The notes: generated by a model not told the origin, from the letters alone. Positions 47,843-57,612 are shown, numbered from the stretch's first letter. The stretch: 64,000 nucleotides of DNA from Novosphingobium sp. 28-62-57 (GCA_002256985.1 NCGO01000011.1:1-64000), one strand, 5' to 3'. A program made the numbers and translations.

Positions 47843-49261
47843 TCAGACAAGCTTTCCCGGGTTCAGCAATCCTTGTGGGTCCAGCGCCTGCTTTACCGCA
47901 CGCATCACAGCGATTCGGGCAGGGTCTTCCAGACGCGCCAGTTCGTCGCGCTTCAACCGGCCGATGCCGTGTTCGGCAGAGATCGAGCCACCCCATGCGA
48001 CAACCAGATCATGCACTTGCGCGCTGATGGCCTTGCCATCGCCCGCTTCCCATGCGCTGCGTTCTTTTCCCGGCGGGGCGATCACGTGGAAATGGACGTT
48101 GCCATCGCCCAGATGCCCGAAGCAGACAGCGCGGGTGCCGGGCCAGTCTGCTTCAAGCCGCGGGACGACAGCTTCGACAAAGGCCGGCATGCGTTCCACG
48201 GGCACCGAGATATCGTGCTGCATGGCAGGACCAATGGCGCGTTCGGCAGGCGAGATCGATTCGCGAATCAGCCACAGGCGGTTCGCCTGATCCTCGCTCG
48301 CCGCGATGGTCGCATCGGCAATCAGCCCACGATGCAGCGCGGTGCCCAGCAGGGATTCGGCCATTTCGGGAAGGCGTGCAGCGGTTTGGGAATCGGTGGC
48401 GACAAGTTCGATCAGCGCATGCCATTCATGCGCATCGGCCAGCGGCGCGCGCGCATCGGGCAGATAATCGAGCACCGCATCAAGGCTGTGCTGCGGCAGA
48501 ACCTCGAAGCCTTCGAGCTGATCAGCGGCCATGTCTTGCGCCAATAGCAGCAGGCTGCGCGCTTCGTGCAGGGATGATGTTCCCGCCCACATCACCACGC
48601 GCCCGGCGATGGTGGGAACCAATGCCAGCGTGGCCGCGCTGATGATCCCAAGGGTGCCTTCAGAACCGATCAGAAGCTGTTTGAGATCGAACCCGCGATT
48701 GTCCTTTTTCAAAGGCGTGAGCAGATCGAGCACCGAGCCATCGGCCATGACAGCCTCAACCCCCAGCACCAGCGCGCGCATCGATCCGTGCCGCAAGACC
48801 TGCGTGCCGCCAGCGTTGGTAGCGATCAACCCGCCGATAGTGGCCGATCCCTTGCCGCCCAACGAAAGCGGGAAGCGCAGATGGTGCGCTTCGGCCGCTT
48901 CGTGCAGCACTTGCAGGATGACACCAGCATCGCAGGTGGCGGTCCGGCTGGCGCTGTCTATGCCGCGAATCTGGTTCATCCGTCGCAGCGAAAGCAGCAG
49001 TTCTCGGCCACTGTCAAAGGGCGTGGCACCGCCCGACATGCCGCTATTCCCGCCTTGCGGCACAATCGGCACGCCATGCTGGTGGCACAGGCGGACAAGC
49101 GCTGAAAGCTCGTGCGTGCTGGCCGGAGACGCCATGGCCAAGGCCTGTCCGGTGTAGCGGCCGCGCCAGTCGGTCAGCCAGGGTGCAAGGTCGGAGGGCT
49201 CGGTTGTCAGCCCCTTTGGCCCGAGCAGCCGGGCCGCTTCCTTCAGGAACAGATCGCTCAT
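47843..49261 (-). CDS. FAD-dependent D-2-hydroxyacid dehydrogenase (GlcD/D2HGDH type)
   Basis: 472 aa from ATG 49261. FAD-binding type 4 domain with PIVPQGGNSGMSGGATPF and GGLIATNAGGTQVLRHGSMR; C-terminal FAD-oxidase domain with GHLGDGNVHFHV (metal/active-site His) and AEHGIGRLKRDEL. The length fits D-2-hydroxyglutarate or D-lactate dehydrogenases more than GlcD of a three-subunit glycolate oxidase, and no glcE/glcF follow. Electrons probably pass to quinone or ETF. Substrate uncertain. Confidence 0.86.
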   Translation of the reverse strand: MSDLFLKEAARLLGPKGLTTEPSDLAPWLTDWRGRYTGQALAMASPASTHELSALVRLCHQHGVPIVPQGGNSGMSGGATPFDSGRELLLSLRRMNQIRGIDSASRTATCDAGVILQVLHEAAEAHHLRFPLSLGGKGSATIGGLIATNAGGTQVLRHGSMRALVLGVEAVMADGSVLDLLTPLKKDNRGFDLKQLLIGSEGTLGIISAATLALVPTIAGRVVMWAGTSSLHEARSLLLLAQDMAADQLEGFEVLPQHSLDAVLDYLPDARAPLADAHEWHALIELVATDSQTAARLPEMAESLLGTALHRGLIADATIAASEDQANRLWLIRESISPAERAIGPAMQHDISVPVERMPAFVEAVVPRLEADWPGTRAVCFGHLGDGNVHFHVIAPPGKERSAWEAGDGKAISAQVHDLVVAWGGSISAEHGIGRLKRDELARLEDPARIAVMRAVKQALDPQGLLNPGKLV

Positions 49262-49423
49262 GCCGCTTCGGCTATTGCGACAGCCACCCAAGGGCAATTC
49301 ATTTTTGATTGCTGGCAGGTTAAGCAAAGGTTCAAGCGTTCAGGTTAGGGGTGATTGCAGGCCAGTGGTGGCGCAATGCCATGCCGGGCTTGCAGGGGGT
49401 TCACGGAAGTTCCTATTTTATAA

Positions 49424-50011
49424 ATGTCCAGTCTTCTCAGTCTTTTGGCCCCGATCGGGATGCTGCTGTCGTTTGGGGCGGCTGAGCCATCGGTGGTCCC
49501 TGACCGGCCGGACGAATGGGCAGGCGCCACAGTGCCTGTCGGATCGCCGATTTTTGAAGAGATTCCCGCCCCTGCCGATCTCGCCGCGTTCCTTGCCCAG
49601 GGGTTGAGCGACCAGACATGGAATCAGGTGCGCATCGAACAGCGGATGATCATCCGCATTGCCCCGCGTATGCCAGGATCAATGCTCGCCCCTGCGCCCG
49701 ATCCCCGCTTTTCAGTGCCGCAACAGCCTCCGCGCCTGTTTGAGCGCAAAACAGACAAGTGCCTGCCGATTGCCAGCATTGCCGGGGTGCAGATCGAATC
49801 GCAGGACCGCCTCGTGCTGATCACGCGCAACCGCAAGATGATCGGCGCGAGCCTCGACAAGACCTGCCATGCGCGCGATTTCTATTCGGGTTTCTATGTC
49901 GACCGGAATGATGATGGGCGGCTTTGTGCCGGGCGCGACACGATCCATTCGCGCGCCGGGGCGAACTGCACGATCACCCGGATGCGCGAACTGGTGCGCG
50001 ATGATGACTGA
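49424..50011 (+). CDS. Hypothetical exported protein
   Basis: 195 aa. A hydrophobic N-terminus (MSSLLSLLAPIGMLLSFGAA) looks like a signal peptide. The mature part has DQTWNQVRIEQRMIIRIAPR, three Cys (KCLPIASI, KTCHARDFY, LCAGRD, with NCTITRM a fourth) that could form disulfides, and FYVDRNDDGRLCAGRD, loosely EF-hand-like. I do not recognise a family. Probably conserved in relatives given clean codon use. Confidence 0.6.
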   Translation: MSSLLSLLAPIGMLLSFGAAEPSVVPDRPDEWAGATVPVGSPIFEEIPAPADLAAFLAQGLSDQTWNQVRIEQRMIIRIAPRMPGSMLAPAPDPRFSVPQQPPRLFERKTDKCLPIASIAGVQIESQDRLVLITRNRKMIGASLDKTCHARDFYSGFYVDRNDDGRLCAGRDTIHSRAGANCTITRMRELVRDDD

Positions 50012-50152
50012 AGCGTTCGGGACCATTCGCATTTCTTGACTTTTCGGCCCGTTCCGGCATAGCGCGCGGGCTACGCTGGCGTCTTTGCACAAAGCAGGCA
50101 GTCCAGCAGGCGCCAATATTGCGCCGTCTCTTGTTTTCGGAAAATTGCCTGC

Positions 50153-51562
50153 ATGAAGTTTGCCGACCTCGGCCTCTCGGATGAATTGCTCCAGTCGGTG
50201 CTTGATGCCGGCTATGATGAGCCAACCCCGATTCAGGCGCAGGCTATCCCCGCCGTCCTGATGATGAAGGACATCATCGGCATCGCCCAGACCGGCACCG
50301 GCAAGACCGCCGGGTTCGTGCTGCCGATGATCGACATTCTGGCCCATGGCCGCCGCCGCGCGCTGATGCCGCGCTCCCTGATTCTCGAACCCACGCGCGA
50401 ATTGGCGGCGCAGGTTGCCGAAAACTTTGAAAAGTACGGCAAGAATCACGATCTCAAGATGGCGCTGCTGATTGGTGGCGTGCAGATGGGCGATCAGGTG
50501 AAAGCGCTGCAGGACGGCGTTGACGTGCTGATCGCAACGCCCGGCCGGTTGATGGACCTGTTCGAACGCGGCAAGATTCTGCTCACGGGCTGTGACCTGC
50601 TGGTGATCGACGAGGCGGACCGTATGCTCGACATGGGCTTCATCCCCGATATCGAGAACATCTGCACCAAGCTTCCGGCCCAGCGCCAGACGCTGCTGTT
50701 TTCGGCCACGATGCCGCCGCCGATCAAGAAGCTGGCCGATAAGTTCCTGTCGAACCCAAAAATGATCGAAGTGGCGCGGCCTGCCAGCACGAACACCAGC
50801 ATCGTCCAGCACAAGGTCCGCTGCTCATCGCGTCAGAAGCGCGAAGTGCTGCGCCACCTGCTGAAGACCGACAACGTGACGACCGCCATCGTCTTTGCCA
50901 ACCGCAAGACGACCGTGCGCGAACTCGCCAAGTCGTTGCAGAGCCACGGCTTTGCTGCCGGTGAAATCCACGGCGACATGGATCAGGCATCGCGCAACGC
51001 CGAGCTGCAGAAGTTCAAGGATGGCCACATCACGATCCTGTGCGCGTCCGATGTGGCCGCGCGCGGGCTTGACGTGAAGGGCGTGAGCCACGTCTTCAAC
51101 TTCGACACGCCCTGGCACCCGGACGACTACGTCCACCGCATCGGCCGCACCGGCAGAGGCGGGGCCACGGGCCGCGCGTTCACGCTGGTTTCGGACGAAG
51201 ACCTCGAATCGATCGAGAACGTCGAGAAGTTGCAGGGCACCAAGATCCCCGAGTTCAAGATCGAGGTTGCCGAAAAGCCCGAACGCAAGCCGCGCGAAGC
51301 CAAGCCTGAAAAGAGCGAAGAGCGCCGCGAGGAAGAGCCAAAGCGCGAAAGCCGCCGCGAACGTCCCGCGCGCGAAGAACGCAAGCCGCGCGCTGAACGC
51401 GCCCCGCGCACCGAAGCCATGCCAGAGCCCAAGGCAGAACCCCGTACCGAACGCGCTCCACGCAGCGAACCGCAGCGCTACCGCGACCAGTCTGAAGCGC
51501 CGTCAAAGCCCGGCGAATGGAATGGGCCGATTCCGGAGTTTCTGGCGGTTTCGGCGCTTTGA
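50153..51562 (+). CDS. rhlE: DEAD-box ATP-dependent RNA helicase, RhlE type
   Basis: 469 aa. Q motif and Walker A AQTGTGKTAGFVLP, Ia PTRELAAQV, DEAD in VIDEADRMLDMGF, SAT in LFSATMPPPIKK, and VI HRIGRTGRGG. The tail from about 370 is a highly charged Arg/Glu/Pro/Lys-rich region that likely binds RNA. RhlE-type enzymes act in ribosome assembly, RNA decay and cold growth. A hairpin pair follows the stop. Confidence 0.92.
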   Translation: MKFADLGLSDELLQSVLDAGYDEPTPIQAQAIPAVLMMKDIIGIAQTGTGKTAGFVLPMIDILAHGRRRALMPRSLILEPTRELAAQVAENFEKYGKNHDLKMALLIGGVQMGDQVKALQDGVDVLIATPGRLMDLFERGKILLTGCDLLVIDEADRMLDMGFIPDIENICTKLPAQRQTLLFSATMPPPIKKLADKFLSNPKMIEVARPASTNTSIVQHKVRCSSRQKREVLRHLLKTDNVTTAIVFANRKTTVRELAKSLQSHGFAAGEIHGDMDQASRNAELQKFKDGHITILCASDVAARGLDVKGVSHVFNFDTPWHPDDYVHRIGRTGRGGATGRAFTLVSDEDLESIENVEKLQGTKIPEFKIEVAEKPERKPREAKPEKSEERREEEPKRESRRERPAREERKPRAERAPRTEAMPEPKAEPRTERAPRSEPQRYRDQSEAPSKPGEWNGPIPEFLAVSAL

Positions 51563-51575
51563 GGTCCACCCGGCT

Positions 51576-51645
51576 CCGTTCGTGTCGAGCGAAGTCGAGA
51601 CACCTGCGCTGAAACCGGTGTCTCGACTTCGCTCGACACGAACGG
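51576..51645. repeat. 29-bp perfect inverted repeat between convergent genes
   Basis: Arms 51576-51604 and 51617-51645 are exact complements (core TTCGTGTCGAGCGAAGTCGA). A second copy lies at 60499-60562. Just after it GGCCCGGA (51687-51694) pairs with TCCGGGCC (51700-51707) followed by TCGGCTTTT, a plausible rhlE terminator. The rest of the 284-bp gap holds no gene. Confidence 0.85.
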
Positions 51646-51846
51646 ATGTTGGTGTTTGGGTTGGGATGCCGTCCGATGAAATCGTCGGCCCGGACTTGAT
51701 CCGGGCCTCGGCTTTTCTCTTCTAGCACTGCGCCGGAAGAACAGCCCAGCCCCGTGTCAAGCACGGGGTGACGACAGGAAAATCAAGGCAAGATTCCGCA
51801 ATTGCCGCGAATGGTTGGGAGGCGGACCCTCCTTGTTCGAATAGCG

Positions 51847-52536
51847 TCAGGTGTCGAGATTAATTGAATACCATGGCTCGAATCCGATCAGCCAGTCAAA
51901 AGCTCGCCTACGTTCAGCCGGGACAAAATCTTCGAATGGTAATGCGGCTGGCAAGCCCCGTAGCTTCCTATCTACTGTGATCCAATGTAAGCAGTAGGCA
52001 AGGTCAAGTGCGGTCGCGATCTCGTCATCATGCCGCAAGCGAGCACTTGATTTCAAATGATGAGTATGTTCGCTCCGCCTCAGGTCAGGGAGGCGTGTGA
52101 CAAATTTGTCGTCAATTGGGCTGAACCAGTCGATCTGCTCCTCATAGCCGAGCGCCCAATAAAGAGCAGCCATGCCTTCGATCTGTAGTCGGAAAAGCGT
52201 GCCAGTCTCCTCCCCCTTGAGAAAGCTTAGCTCTTCCTCTTCAAAAAATTTGCCGATGCCTTCTTGCTCGGCCCATGCAAGCGCCTTTATTTTTGGAAAA
52301 CCGTAAGAGGCGGCTGCGCACGCGTGCAAGCAGAGCAGTCGTTCTACCGTAGCCCCAGGACCTCGCAGCGTCGTTATGTTAATGAGTGGCAGGTGATCTG
52401 GAACTTTCAGCCCTTCGGCTTGTAGCGTTTGAACTGAAAACTCGCGCTGTGCCTTAGAATCCATAGATTGAGCATGCCGGTCGGAGGCAATGTCTGCAAG
52501 TGACACATTCGATCGCCCCGCAACAGCGAGCGACAT
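51847..52536 (-). CDS. DUF4272-like protein
   Basis: 229 aa from ATG 52536 with GAGGCGG upstream; a later ATG at 52464 is possible. Features of DUF4272: a helical body with ALAWAEQEGIGKFFEEEELS, MAALYWALGYEEQIDWFS and a C-terminal RRRAFDWLIGFEPWYSINLDT close to the family's WLxGY...WDxVxxDT ending. Function of the family is unknown; it appears in polymorphic toxin and phage-associated settings as well as alone. Composition is less GC-rich than uvrD, which ends 11 bases upstream on the same strand. Confidence 0.65.
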   Translation of the reverse strand: MSLAVAGRSNVSLADIASDRHAQSMDSKAQREFSVQTLQAEGLKVPDHLPLINITTLRGPGATVERLLCLHACAAASYGFPKIKALAWAEQEGIGKFFEEEELSFLKGEETGTLFRLQIEGMAALYWALGYEEQIDWFSPIDDKFVTRLPDLRRSEHTHHLKSSARLRHDDEIATALDLAYCLHWITVDRKLRGLPAALPFEDFVPAERRRAFDWLIGFEPWYSINLDT

Positions 52537-52547
52537 AGCCAACCGCC

Positions 52548-54851
52548 TCAGGCCACCTTAACAAAGCTATCAATCACCCGCTTCCGCCCGGCGCTTTCGA
52601 AGTCGATCTCCAGCTTGTTGCCTTCCTGCTCGGCCACGGTGCCGTAACCGAACTTTTCGTGGAACACGCGTGCGCCCACGGCGATGTCGCCGCGGGATTT
52701 GGCGGCGAAGCTGGCGGCGCTGCGGGTGGGCTCGGCGATGCGGCGGGGGGCCGGGTTGAAGGTCTGCGCCGCGGCGCGTTGCCAACCCGGGCCGCGTGAG
52801 GCAGCGCGGTTCGCGTTGGCCTCAGCCACATGGGCGAAGGGATCGTCCCGCTCGCTCCAGTTGGCGCGCCACATTGATGCGCCGCCGGTGAGGGTGGTTT
52901 CTTCCTCGATATGTTCAGCAGGCAATTCAGCAATGAAGCGCGAAGGGATCGAACTGGTCCACTGGCCGTAGATCTGGCGATTGGCGGCATGGAGGATCGT
53001 GCAGCGGCGCCGCGCGCGAGTGATCGCGACATAGGCGAGGCGGCGTTCTTCTTCCAGTGAAGCAAGCCCGCCTTCGTCCAATGAACGTTGCGAGGGGAAC
53101 ACGCCTTCTTCCCAGCCCGGCAGGAACAGGTTTTCGAATTCCAGCCCCTTGGCGGCGTGGATGGTCATGATCGTGACCTTGTCCTCGTCGGCAGTGTTCT
53201 CGTTGTCCATCACGAGGCTGACGTGTTCGAGGAAATCGCCCAGCGTCTCGTATTCCTCCATCGCGCGGGCGAGTTCGGTGAGGTTTTCGAGGCGTCCGGC
53301 GGCTTCGGCGGTTCTTTCGGCCTGCAGGGCGGCGGTATAGCCGCTTTCATCAAGCATCGTACGGGCCAGTTCGGCGGGGACCAGCGTCTTGGCCGCATCG
53401 CGCCATCGCGCGAAATCGCGCATCAGCACGCCGAGGGTGTTGCGCGCGCGGGCAGGCAGTTCATCGGTATCGAGAATTTCGACCGCCGCCAGCGAGAGGG
53501 GGACCCCGCGCGCGCGGGCATGGCGGTGAAGTTTTTCCAGCGTCTTGTCGCCAAGGCCGCGCTTGGGGGTGTTGTAGATGCGCTCGAACGCCAAGTCGTC
53601 CTGCGGGCTGGCGATCTGGCGCAGATAGGCCAGAGCATCGCGCACTTCGGCGCGCTCGTAAAAGCGGAAGCCACCGACGATGCGATAGCCCATGCCGATC
53701 TGGATGAAGCGGTCTTCGATCGCGCGCGTCTGAAACTGCGCGCGCACCAAGATGGCCACGCGGTCAAGCGCTGCGCCCTCGCGCTCAAGCCGCTCGATCT
53801 CTTCGCCGATGCGCCGCGCCTCTTCGGGCGCGTCCCACACGCCGATCACGCGGACCTTGTCGCCGCCGTCGACCTCGGTCCACAGCGTCTTGCCAAGCCG
53901 TTCGGAGTTCTCCGCAATCAGGCCCGATGCTGCGCCCAGAATGTGCGGGGTGGAGCGGTAGTTCTGCTCCAGCTTGATCACCTTCGCGCCAGGAAAATCC
54001 TTTTCGAACCGCAGGATATTGGCAACTTCTGCGCCGCGCCAGGAATAGATCGATTGGTCATCGTCCCCCACCACGCAGATGTTCTTGCGGTTCTGGGCGA
54101 GCAGGCGCAGCCACAGGTACTGGACGGCGTTGGTATCCTGATATTCGTCCACCATCACGTATTTGAAGCGCTGCTGCCACGATTCCAGAATGTCGCGCTC
54201 ACGCCGGAAGATGTTCAGCATGTGCAGCGTCAAGTCACCGAAATCGCAGGCGTTGAGGTCCTTCAAGCGGTTCTGGTAGAGCACATAGAAGCGCTGGCCC
54301 TTGCCATTGGCATAGGCCTCATTCTCCAGCGCGTCGAGATCGGCGGGGTTGAGGCCGCGGTTCTTCCACTTGTCGATCAGCCCGGCCAGCTGCTTGGCGG
54401 GCCAGCGCTTGTCGTCCACGCCCTCGGCCACGATCAGCTGCTTCAAAAGGCGCAATTGGTCGTCGGTGTCGATGATCGTGAAGTTGCTTTGCAGGCCGAC
54501 CAGTTCGGCGTGGCGGCGCAGCATCTTGGCGGCGATGGAGTGGAACGTGCCGAGCCACGGCATCCCTTCGACCGCAGGGCCAATCAGCGCGCCAACCCGT
54601 TCGCGCATTTCGCGCGCGGCCTTGTTGGTGAAGGTGACGCACAGGATTTCGCTGGGCCATGCAAGGCGCTGGCGCAGCAAGTTGGCAAGCCGCGCAGTGA
54701 GGGCTGCGGTCTTTCCGGTGCCTGCGCCTGCCAGCATCAGCACCGGGCCCTCGGTGGTCACCACCGCCTCACGCTGCGGCGGGTTCAGGCCATCGAGCCA
54801 GCTCTGTTCTTGATTCGCAATCTGGGACACGCAGGAACGGTTAGAGAACAT
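52548..54851 (-). CDS. uvrD: UvrD/PcrA-type ATP-dependent DNA helicase
   Basis: 767 aa SF1A helicase. Motif I LAGAGTGKTAALTARLANLL, Ia CVTFTNKAAREMRERVG, II VMVDEYQDTNAVQY, III GDDDQSIYSWRGA, IV KLEQNYRS, V TIMTIHAAKGLEFENLFLPG, VI EERRLAYVAITRARR. A C-terminal Tudor-like segment VGARVFHEKFGYGTVAEQEG is typical of PcrA. Acts in nucleotide excision and mismatch repair and in clearing RecA. GTG 54830 is an alternative start. Confidence 0.95.
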   Translation of the reverse strand: MFSNRSCVSQIANQEQSWLDGLNPPQREAVVTTEGPVLMLAGAGTGKTAALTARLANLLRQRLAWPSEILCVTFTNKAAREMRERVGALIGPAVEGMPWLGTFHSIAAKMLRRHAELVGLQSNFTIIDTDDQLRLLKQLIVAEGVDDKRWPAKQLAGLIDKWKNRGLNPADLDALENEAYANGKGQRFYVLYQNRLKDLNACDFGDLTLHMLNIFRRERDILESWQQRFKYVMVDEYQDTNAVQYLWLRLLAQNRKNICVVGDDDQSIYSWRGAEVANILRFEKDFPGAKVIKLEQNYRSTPHILGAASGLIAENSERLGKTLWTEVDGGDKVRVIGVWDAPEEARRIGEEIERLEREGAALDRVAILVRAQFQTRAIEDRFIQIGMGYRIVGGFRFYERAEVRDALAYLRQIASPQDDLAFERIYNTPKRGLGDKTLEKLHRHARARGVPLSLAAVEILDTDELPARARNTLGVLMRDFARWRDAAKTLVPAELARTMLDESGYTAALQAERTAEAAGRLENLTELARAMEEYETLGDFLEHVSLVMDNENTADEDKVTIMTIHAAKGLEFENLFLPGWEEGVFPSQRSLDEGGLASLEEERRLAYVAITRARRRCTILHAANRQIYGQWTSSIPSRFIAELPAEHIEEETTLTGGASMWRANWSERDDPFAHVAEANANRAASRGPGWQRAAAQTFNPAPRRIAEPTRSAASFAAKSRGDIAVGARVFHEKFGYGTVAEQEGNKLEIDFESAGRKRVIDSFVKVA

Positions 54852-54895
54852 TCCCCGAAGCTACAAGGGCGTCCACAGCGTTGCTCACTGTCGAT

Positions 54896-55135
54896 TTAGT
54901 CCTCGTAGTTCTCGTCATAGTCAGCTTTGTAATCGGAATGCTCGTGATAGGCGGCGGCCTTGTTGGCGCGCTCATTATGCCACTTCAGCTCTTCCTTTTC
55001 GTACCATTTGCCGACTTTTTTCGACGTGCTGTTGACTGCCACAGCGGTTCCCGCGCCGACCATCGCACATGAGCCGAGCCACAGGAGGCCAAGACAGCCC
55101 ACCCCCATCAGCATGTTCCGCAACAGATCTGCCAC
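54896..55135 (-). CDS. Small membrane-anchored protein of unknown function
   Basis: 79 aa from GTG 55135, with GGGGG 6 nt upstream. One hydrophobic helix (about 8-33, GVGCLGLLWLGSCAMVGAGT), then a charged helix (KKVGKWYEKEELKWHNERAN) and an acidic Tyr/Asp-rich tail. A Cys at about 14 or 23 could be a lipobox remnant but the context is not classical. 44 bases upstream of uvrD on the same strand. No known family. Confidence 0.5.
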   Translation of the reverse strand: MADLLRNMLMGVGCLGLLWLGSCAMVGAGTAVAVNSTSKKVGKWYEKEELKWHNERANKAAAYHEHSDYKADYDENYED

Positions 55136-55347
55136 CGTAACCCCCGTCGTTCATTCCGTAAGGGCATTTAACGCGATGCTGGTTAACGTTGTCTTTGCAT
55201 CGCCGCTGGGTCCAGCATTTTTGCGTCCTGTTCACCCGGCATTTTCGCCCGGTCGTGTGCGGTGCCACAGCTCACCGCAAAGCAGGAACTTCGGATCATT
55301 GAACGCACTGTGCAGGGCATAGTCATACATTCGAAGGAGGTTCGAAC

Positions 55348-56046
55348 ATGCGCAGTATATTTCCCGTCAGCGTTCTGGCGCTGACCCTGTCGTGTGCACC
55401 GATGGCACTGTCTGCACAATCGACGACCAGTGCAATGCCCGGCCAGACAACCCCCGGGGCGGCTCCGACAACGCCGGATACGACATCCCCCACGGCGCAA
55501 CAGGATCCCAACACAGCGGCACAGAGCCCCGCTGCGCCCTATGCGCCGCGCCCGGAAGAGCAGAGCCAGATGGATGCATGGCCCGCCGACCAGAAGAGCA
55601 AGTATGCGGCGTGGCCTTCTGCCCAGCAGGAATATTTCTGGACGCTGGATGAAAGCCAGCAGAAGGGCTGGTGGGCGCTGACCGACGAGCAGCGCGGCCA
55701 GGTTTATGCGATGACGCCAGACCAGCGCGCCAAAGTGTGGCCTTCGATCACGGCGCAAGTCAACGGGCAGTCCGCATCGGCGGCTGGCGCAGCCGCTGCT
55801 ATGCCAATGCAGGGCGCTCAGCCAATGCAGGGCCAGCCCGGATCGACCGGCATGACGGCCAATGCCGGTGCCGCGCAATCAGCCATGATCGACGCTGAAC
55901 CTGGCAGCACGCCGACTGCCGGTGCATCGGCTGGAGCGTCAACCGGCGCGGAAATGGCGAGCAGCGCGGGCACGGCATCGCCGAAAGACTATCCGCTGTG
56001 CAGCAAGACCATCAAGGACAGCTGCCGCAACCGTGGCGGTGTGTAA
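55348..56046 (+). CDS. Hypothetical secreted protein, Pro/Thr/Ala-rich
   Basis: 232 aa with AAGGAGG upstream. Signal peptide about 1-23 (VSVLALTLSCAPMALSAQ). A disordered Thr/Pro/Ala tract (25-68) is followed by a Trp-rich repeat region: DAWPADQKSKYAAWPSAQQE, FWTLDESQQKGWWALTDEQR, YAMTPDQRAKVWPSI, spaced every 14-17 residues. Then Ala/Gly/Met-rich low complexity. A C-terminal two-Cys motif (YPLCSKTIKDSCRNRGGV) may form a disulfide. I know no function. A terminator follows. Confidence 0.65.
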   Translation: MRSIFPVSVLALTLSCAPMALSAQSTTSAMPGQTTPGAAPTTPDTTSPTAQQDPNTAAQSPAAPYAPRPEEQSQMDAWPADQKSKYAAWPSAQQEYFWTLDESQQKGWWALTDEQRGQVYAMTPDQRAKVWPSITAQVNGQSASAAGAAAAMPMQGAQPMQGQPGSTGMTANAGAAQSAMIDAEPGSTPTAGASAGASTGAEMASSAGTASPKDYPLCSKTIKDSCRNRGGV

Positions 56047-56070
56047 AAGCTTCACGTGAAGTGACGATAG

Positions 56071-56102
56071 AGGGCGCGGGACAGAGGTTCCGCGCCCTTT
56101 TT
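56071..56102 (+). terminator. Rho-independent terminator
   Basis: AGGGCGCGG (56071-56079) pairs with CCGCGCCCT (56090-56098), followed by TTTTT. A 12-bp palindrome CTTCACGTGAAG sits just before it (56050-56061). Confidence 0.85.
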
Positions 56103-56164
56103 CGCAAGTTGCGGCCTTTTCGCTAACCGGCTTGCCGTAACGGAAGGCGCACCGTAATCCCCCC

Positions 56165-57463
56165 ATGCCGGTGATGACGCTGGCGGGAGGAAACGTCACC
56201 TTGCACCCTTTGAAAACCCATGCGCGGGTGTTGAGCGCAAGTCTGGTCGGCACGGCGGTCGAATTCTACGACTTCTATATCTACGCCACAGCCGCCGCGC
56301 TGGTGATCGGGCCGCTGTTCTTCCCCAGCGAATCGCAGACCGCGCAAACGCTGCTGGCTTTCATGACCTTTGGCTTGGCATTCTTTGCGCGGCCGGTGGG
56401 GGCCATCGTGTTTGGCCATTTCGGGGACCGGATCGGGCGCAAGTCCACGCTGGTCGCCTCGCTGCTGCTGATGGGCATTTCGACGCTGCTGATCGCGTTC
56501 CTGCCGACGTATGCGATGGCGGGCTGGATTGCGCCTGCGCTGCTGTGTTGCTTGCGCTTCGGGCAGGGCTTCGGCCTTGGCGGGGAGTGGGGCGGGGCGG
56601 CGCTGCTGGCGGTGGAGAATGCTCCGAAGGGCTGGGAAGCGCGCTTTGGCAGCGCTCCGCAATTGGGCGCGCCGGTCGGGTTCTTCTTTGCCAACGGGTT
56701 GTTCCTGCTGCTGGGGCTTGGCCTTTCGGACGCGGATTTTGCAAGCTGGGGCTGGCGCGTGCCGTTTCTGGCAAGCGCGCTGCTGGTCGGCGTGGGCCTG
56801 TGGGTGCGGCTGAAGATCAGCGAGACGCCATCGTTCAAGGCCGAACTGGAAAAGGCCCCGCCGCCCAACGTGCCGATCACCCGCCTGCTGCGCGATCATA
56901 CGCCTGCGGTTCTGGCAGGCATCGCGGGCGTGGTGGCATGTTTCGCCGTGTTCTATCTGGCGACAACCTTTGCGCTGTCGTTTGCCACCACGCAGTTGGG
57001 TTATGCCAAGCAGGAGTTCTTGGGCATCCAGCTGGGTGCCAACCTGTTCTTTGCGCTCGGGATTTTGGTAGCGGGATATTGGGCTGACAAGTCATCGGTT
57101 CAGCGCGTGCTGGGCACGGGCGCTGCGCTGACGGCGGTGATTGGGCTGTTCTTTGGCACGGGGCTGGGATCAGGCTCACTGCCGGTGGTGTTCTGCACGC
57201 TGGCCGGATCGCTGTTCGTCATGGGGCTTGCCTATGGACCACTAGGCGCATGGTTGCCGACGCTGTTCCCGGTGGCGGTGCGTTACACCGGCATCTCGCT
57301 GGCGTTCAATATCGGCGGGATTATCGGTGGAGCGCTTGCTCCCTTTGCGGCGGCATGGGCAGCAGCGGTGGGCGGCACGGCCTATGTCGGGCTGTTCCTG
57401 ACGCTGGCGGGTGCGACGACCGTGGCGGGCGTATGGTTCGCGCCAAAGCTGCGGGATCAATAG
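56165..57463 (+). CDS. MFS transporter, metabolite:H+ symporter (MHS) type
   Basis: 432 aa from ATG 56165; TTG 56201 with GGGAGG 10 nt upstream is an equally good start, as the conserved protein begins near KTHARVLSASLVGTAVEFYD. Twelve transmembrane helices; loop 2-3 motif GHFGDRIGRKSTLVAS. The LLFGQGFGLGGEWGGAALLA-like stretch (RFGQGFGLGGEWGGAALL) is the MHS signature. Relatives (ShiA, KgtP, ProP) carry organic acids or osmolytes with H+. Substrate not predictable. Confidence 0.88.
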   Translation: MPVMTLAGGNVTLHPLKTHARVLSASLVGTAVEFYDFYIYATAAALVIGPLFFPSESQTAQTLLAFMTFGLAFFARPVGAIVFGHFGDRIGRKSTLVASLLLMGISTLLIAFLPTYAMAGWIAPALLCCLRFGQGFGLGGEWGGAALLAVENAPKGWEARFGSAPQLGAPVGFFFANGLFLLLGLGLSDADFASWGWRVPFLASALLVGVGLWVRLKISETPSFKAELEKAPPPNVPITRLLRDHTPAVLAGIAGVVACFAVFYLATTFALSFATTQLGYAKQEFLGIQLGANLFFALGILVAGYWADKSSVQRVLGTGAALTAVIGLFFGTGLGSGSLPVVFCTLAGSLFVMGLAYGPLGAWLPTLFPVAVRYTGISLAFNIGGIIGGALAPFAAAWAAAVGGTAYVGLFLTLAGATTVAGVWFAPKLRDQ

Positions 57464-57612
57464 CCCTCTCCCCTTCAGGGGAGAGGGTTGGGAGAGGGGA
57501 TGGCCGCAGCTTCCCCCCCCCCCAACTCCGGCCCCCTCTCAACTCCGGCTAGGCAGCAAGCTGCCAAGCCTTCGTATCTCTCCCCTGAAGGGGAGAGAGC
57601 AGCGCGCAGGAG
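57464..57612. repeat. Inverted pair of CTCTCCCCTTCAGGGGAGAG repeats
   Basis: Near 57466-57486 and 57579-57598 lie two copies of the self-complementary CTCTCCCCTTCAGGGGAGAG element between convergent genes. A third copy is at about 63790-63810. They may serve as bidirectional terminators. Confidence 0.7.
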
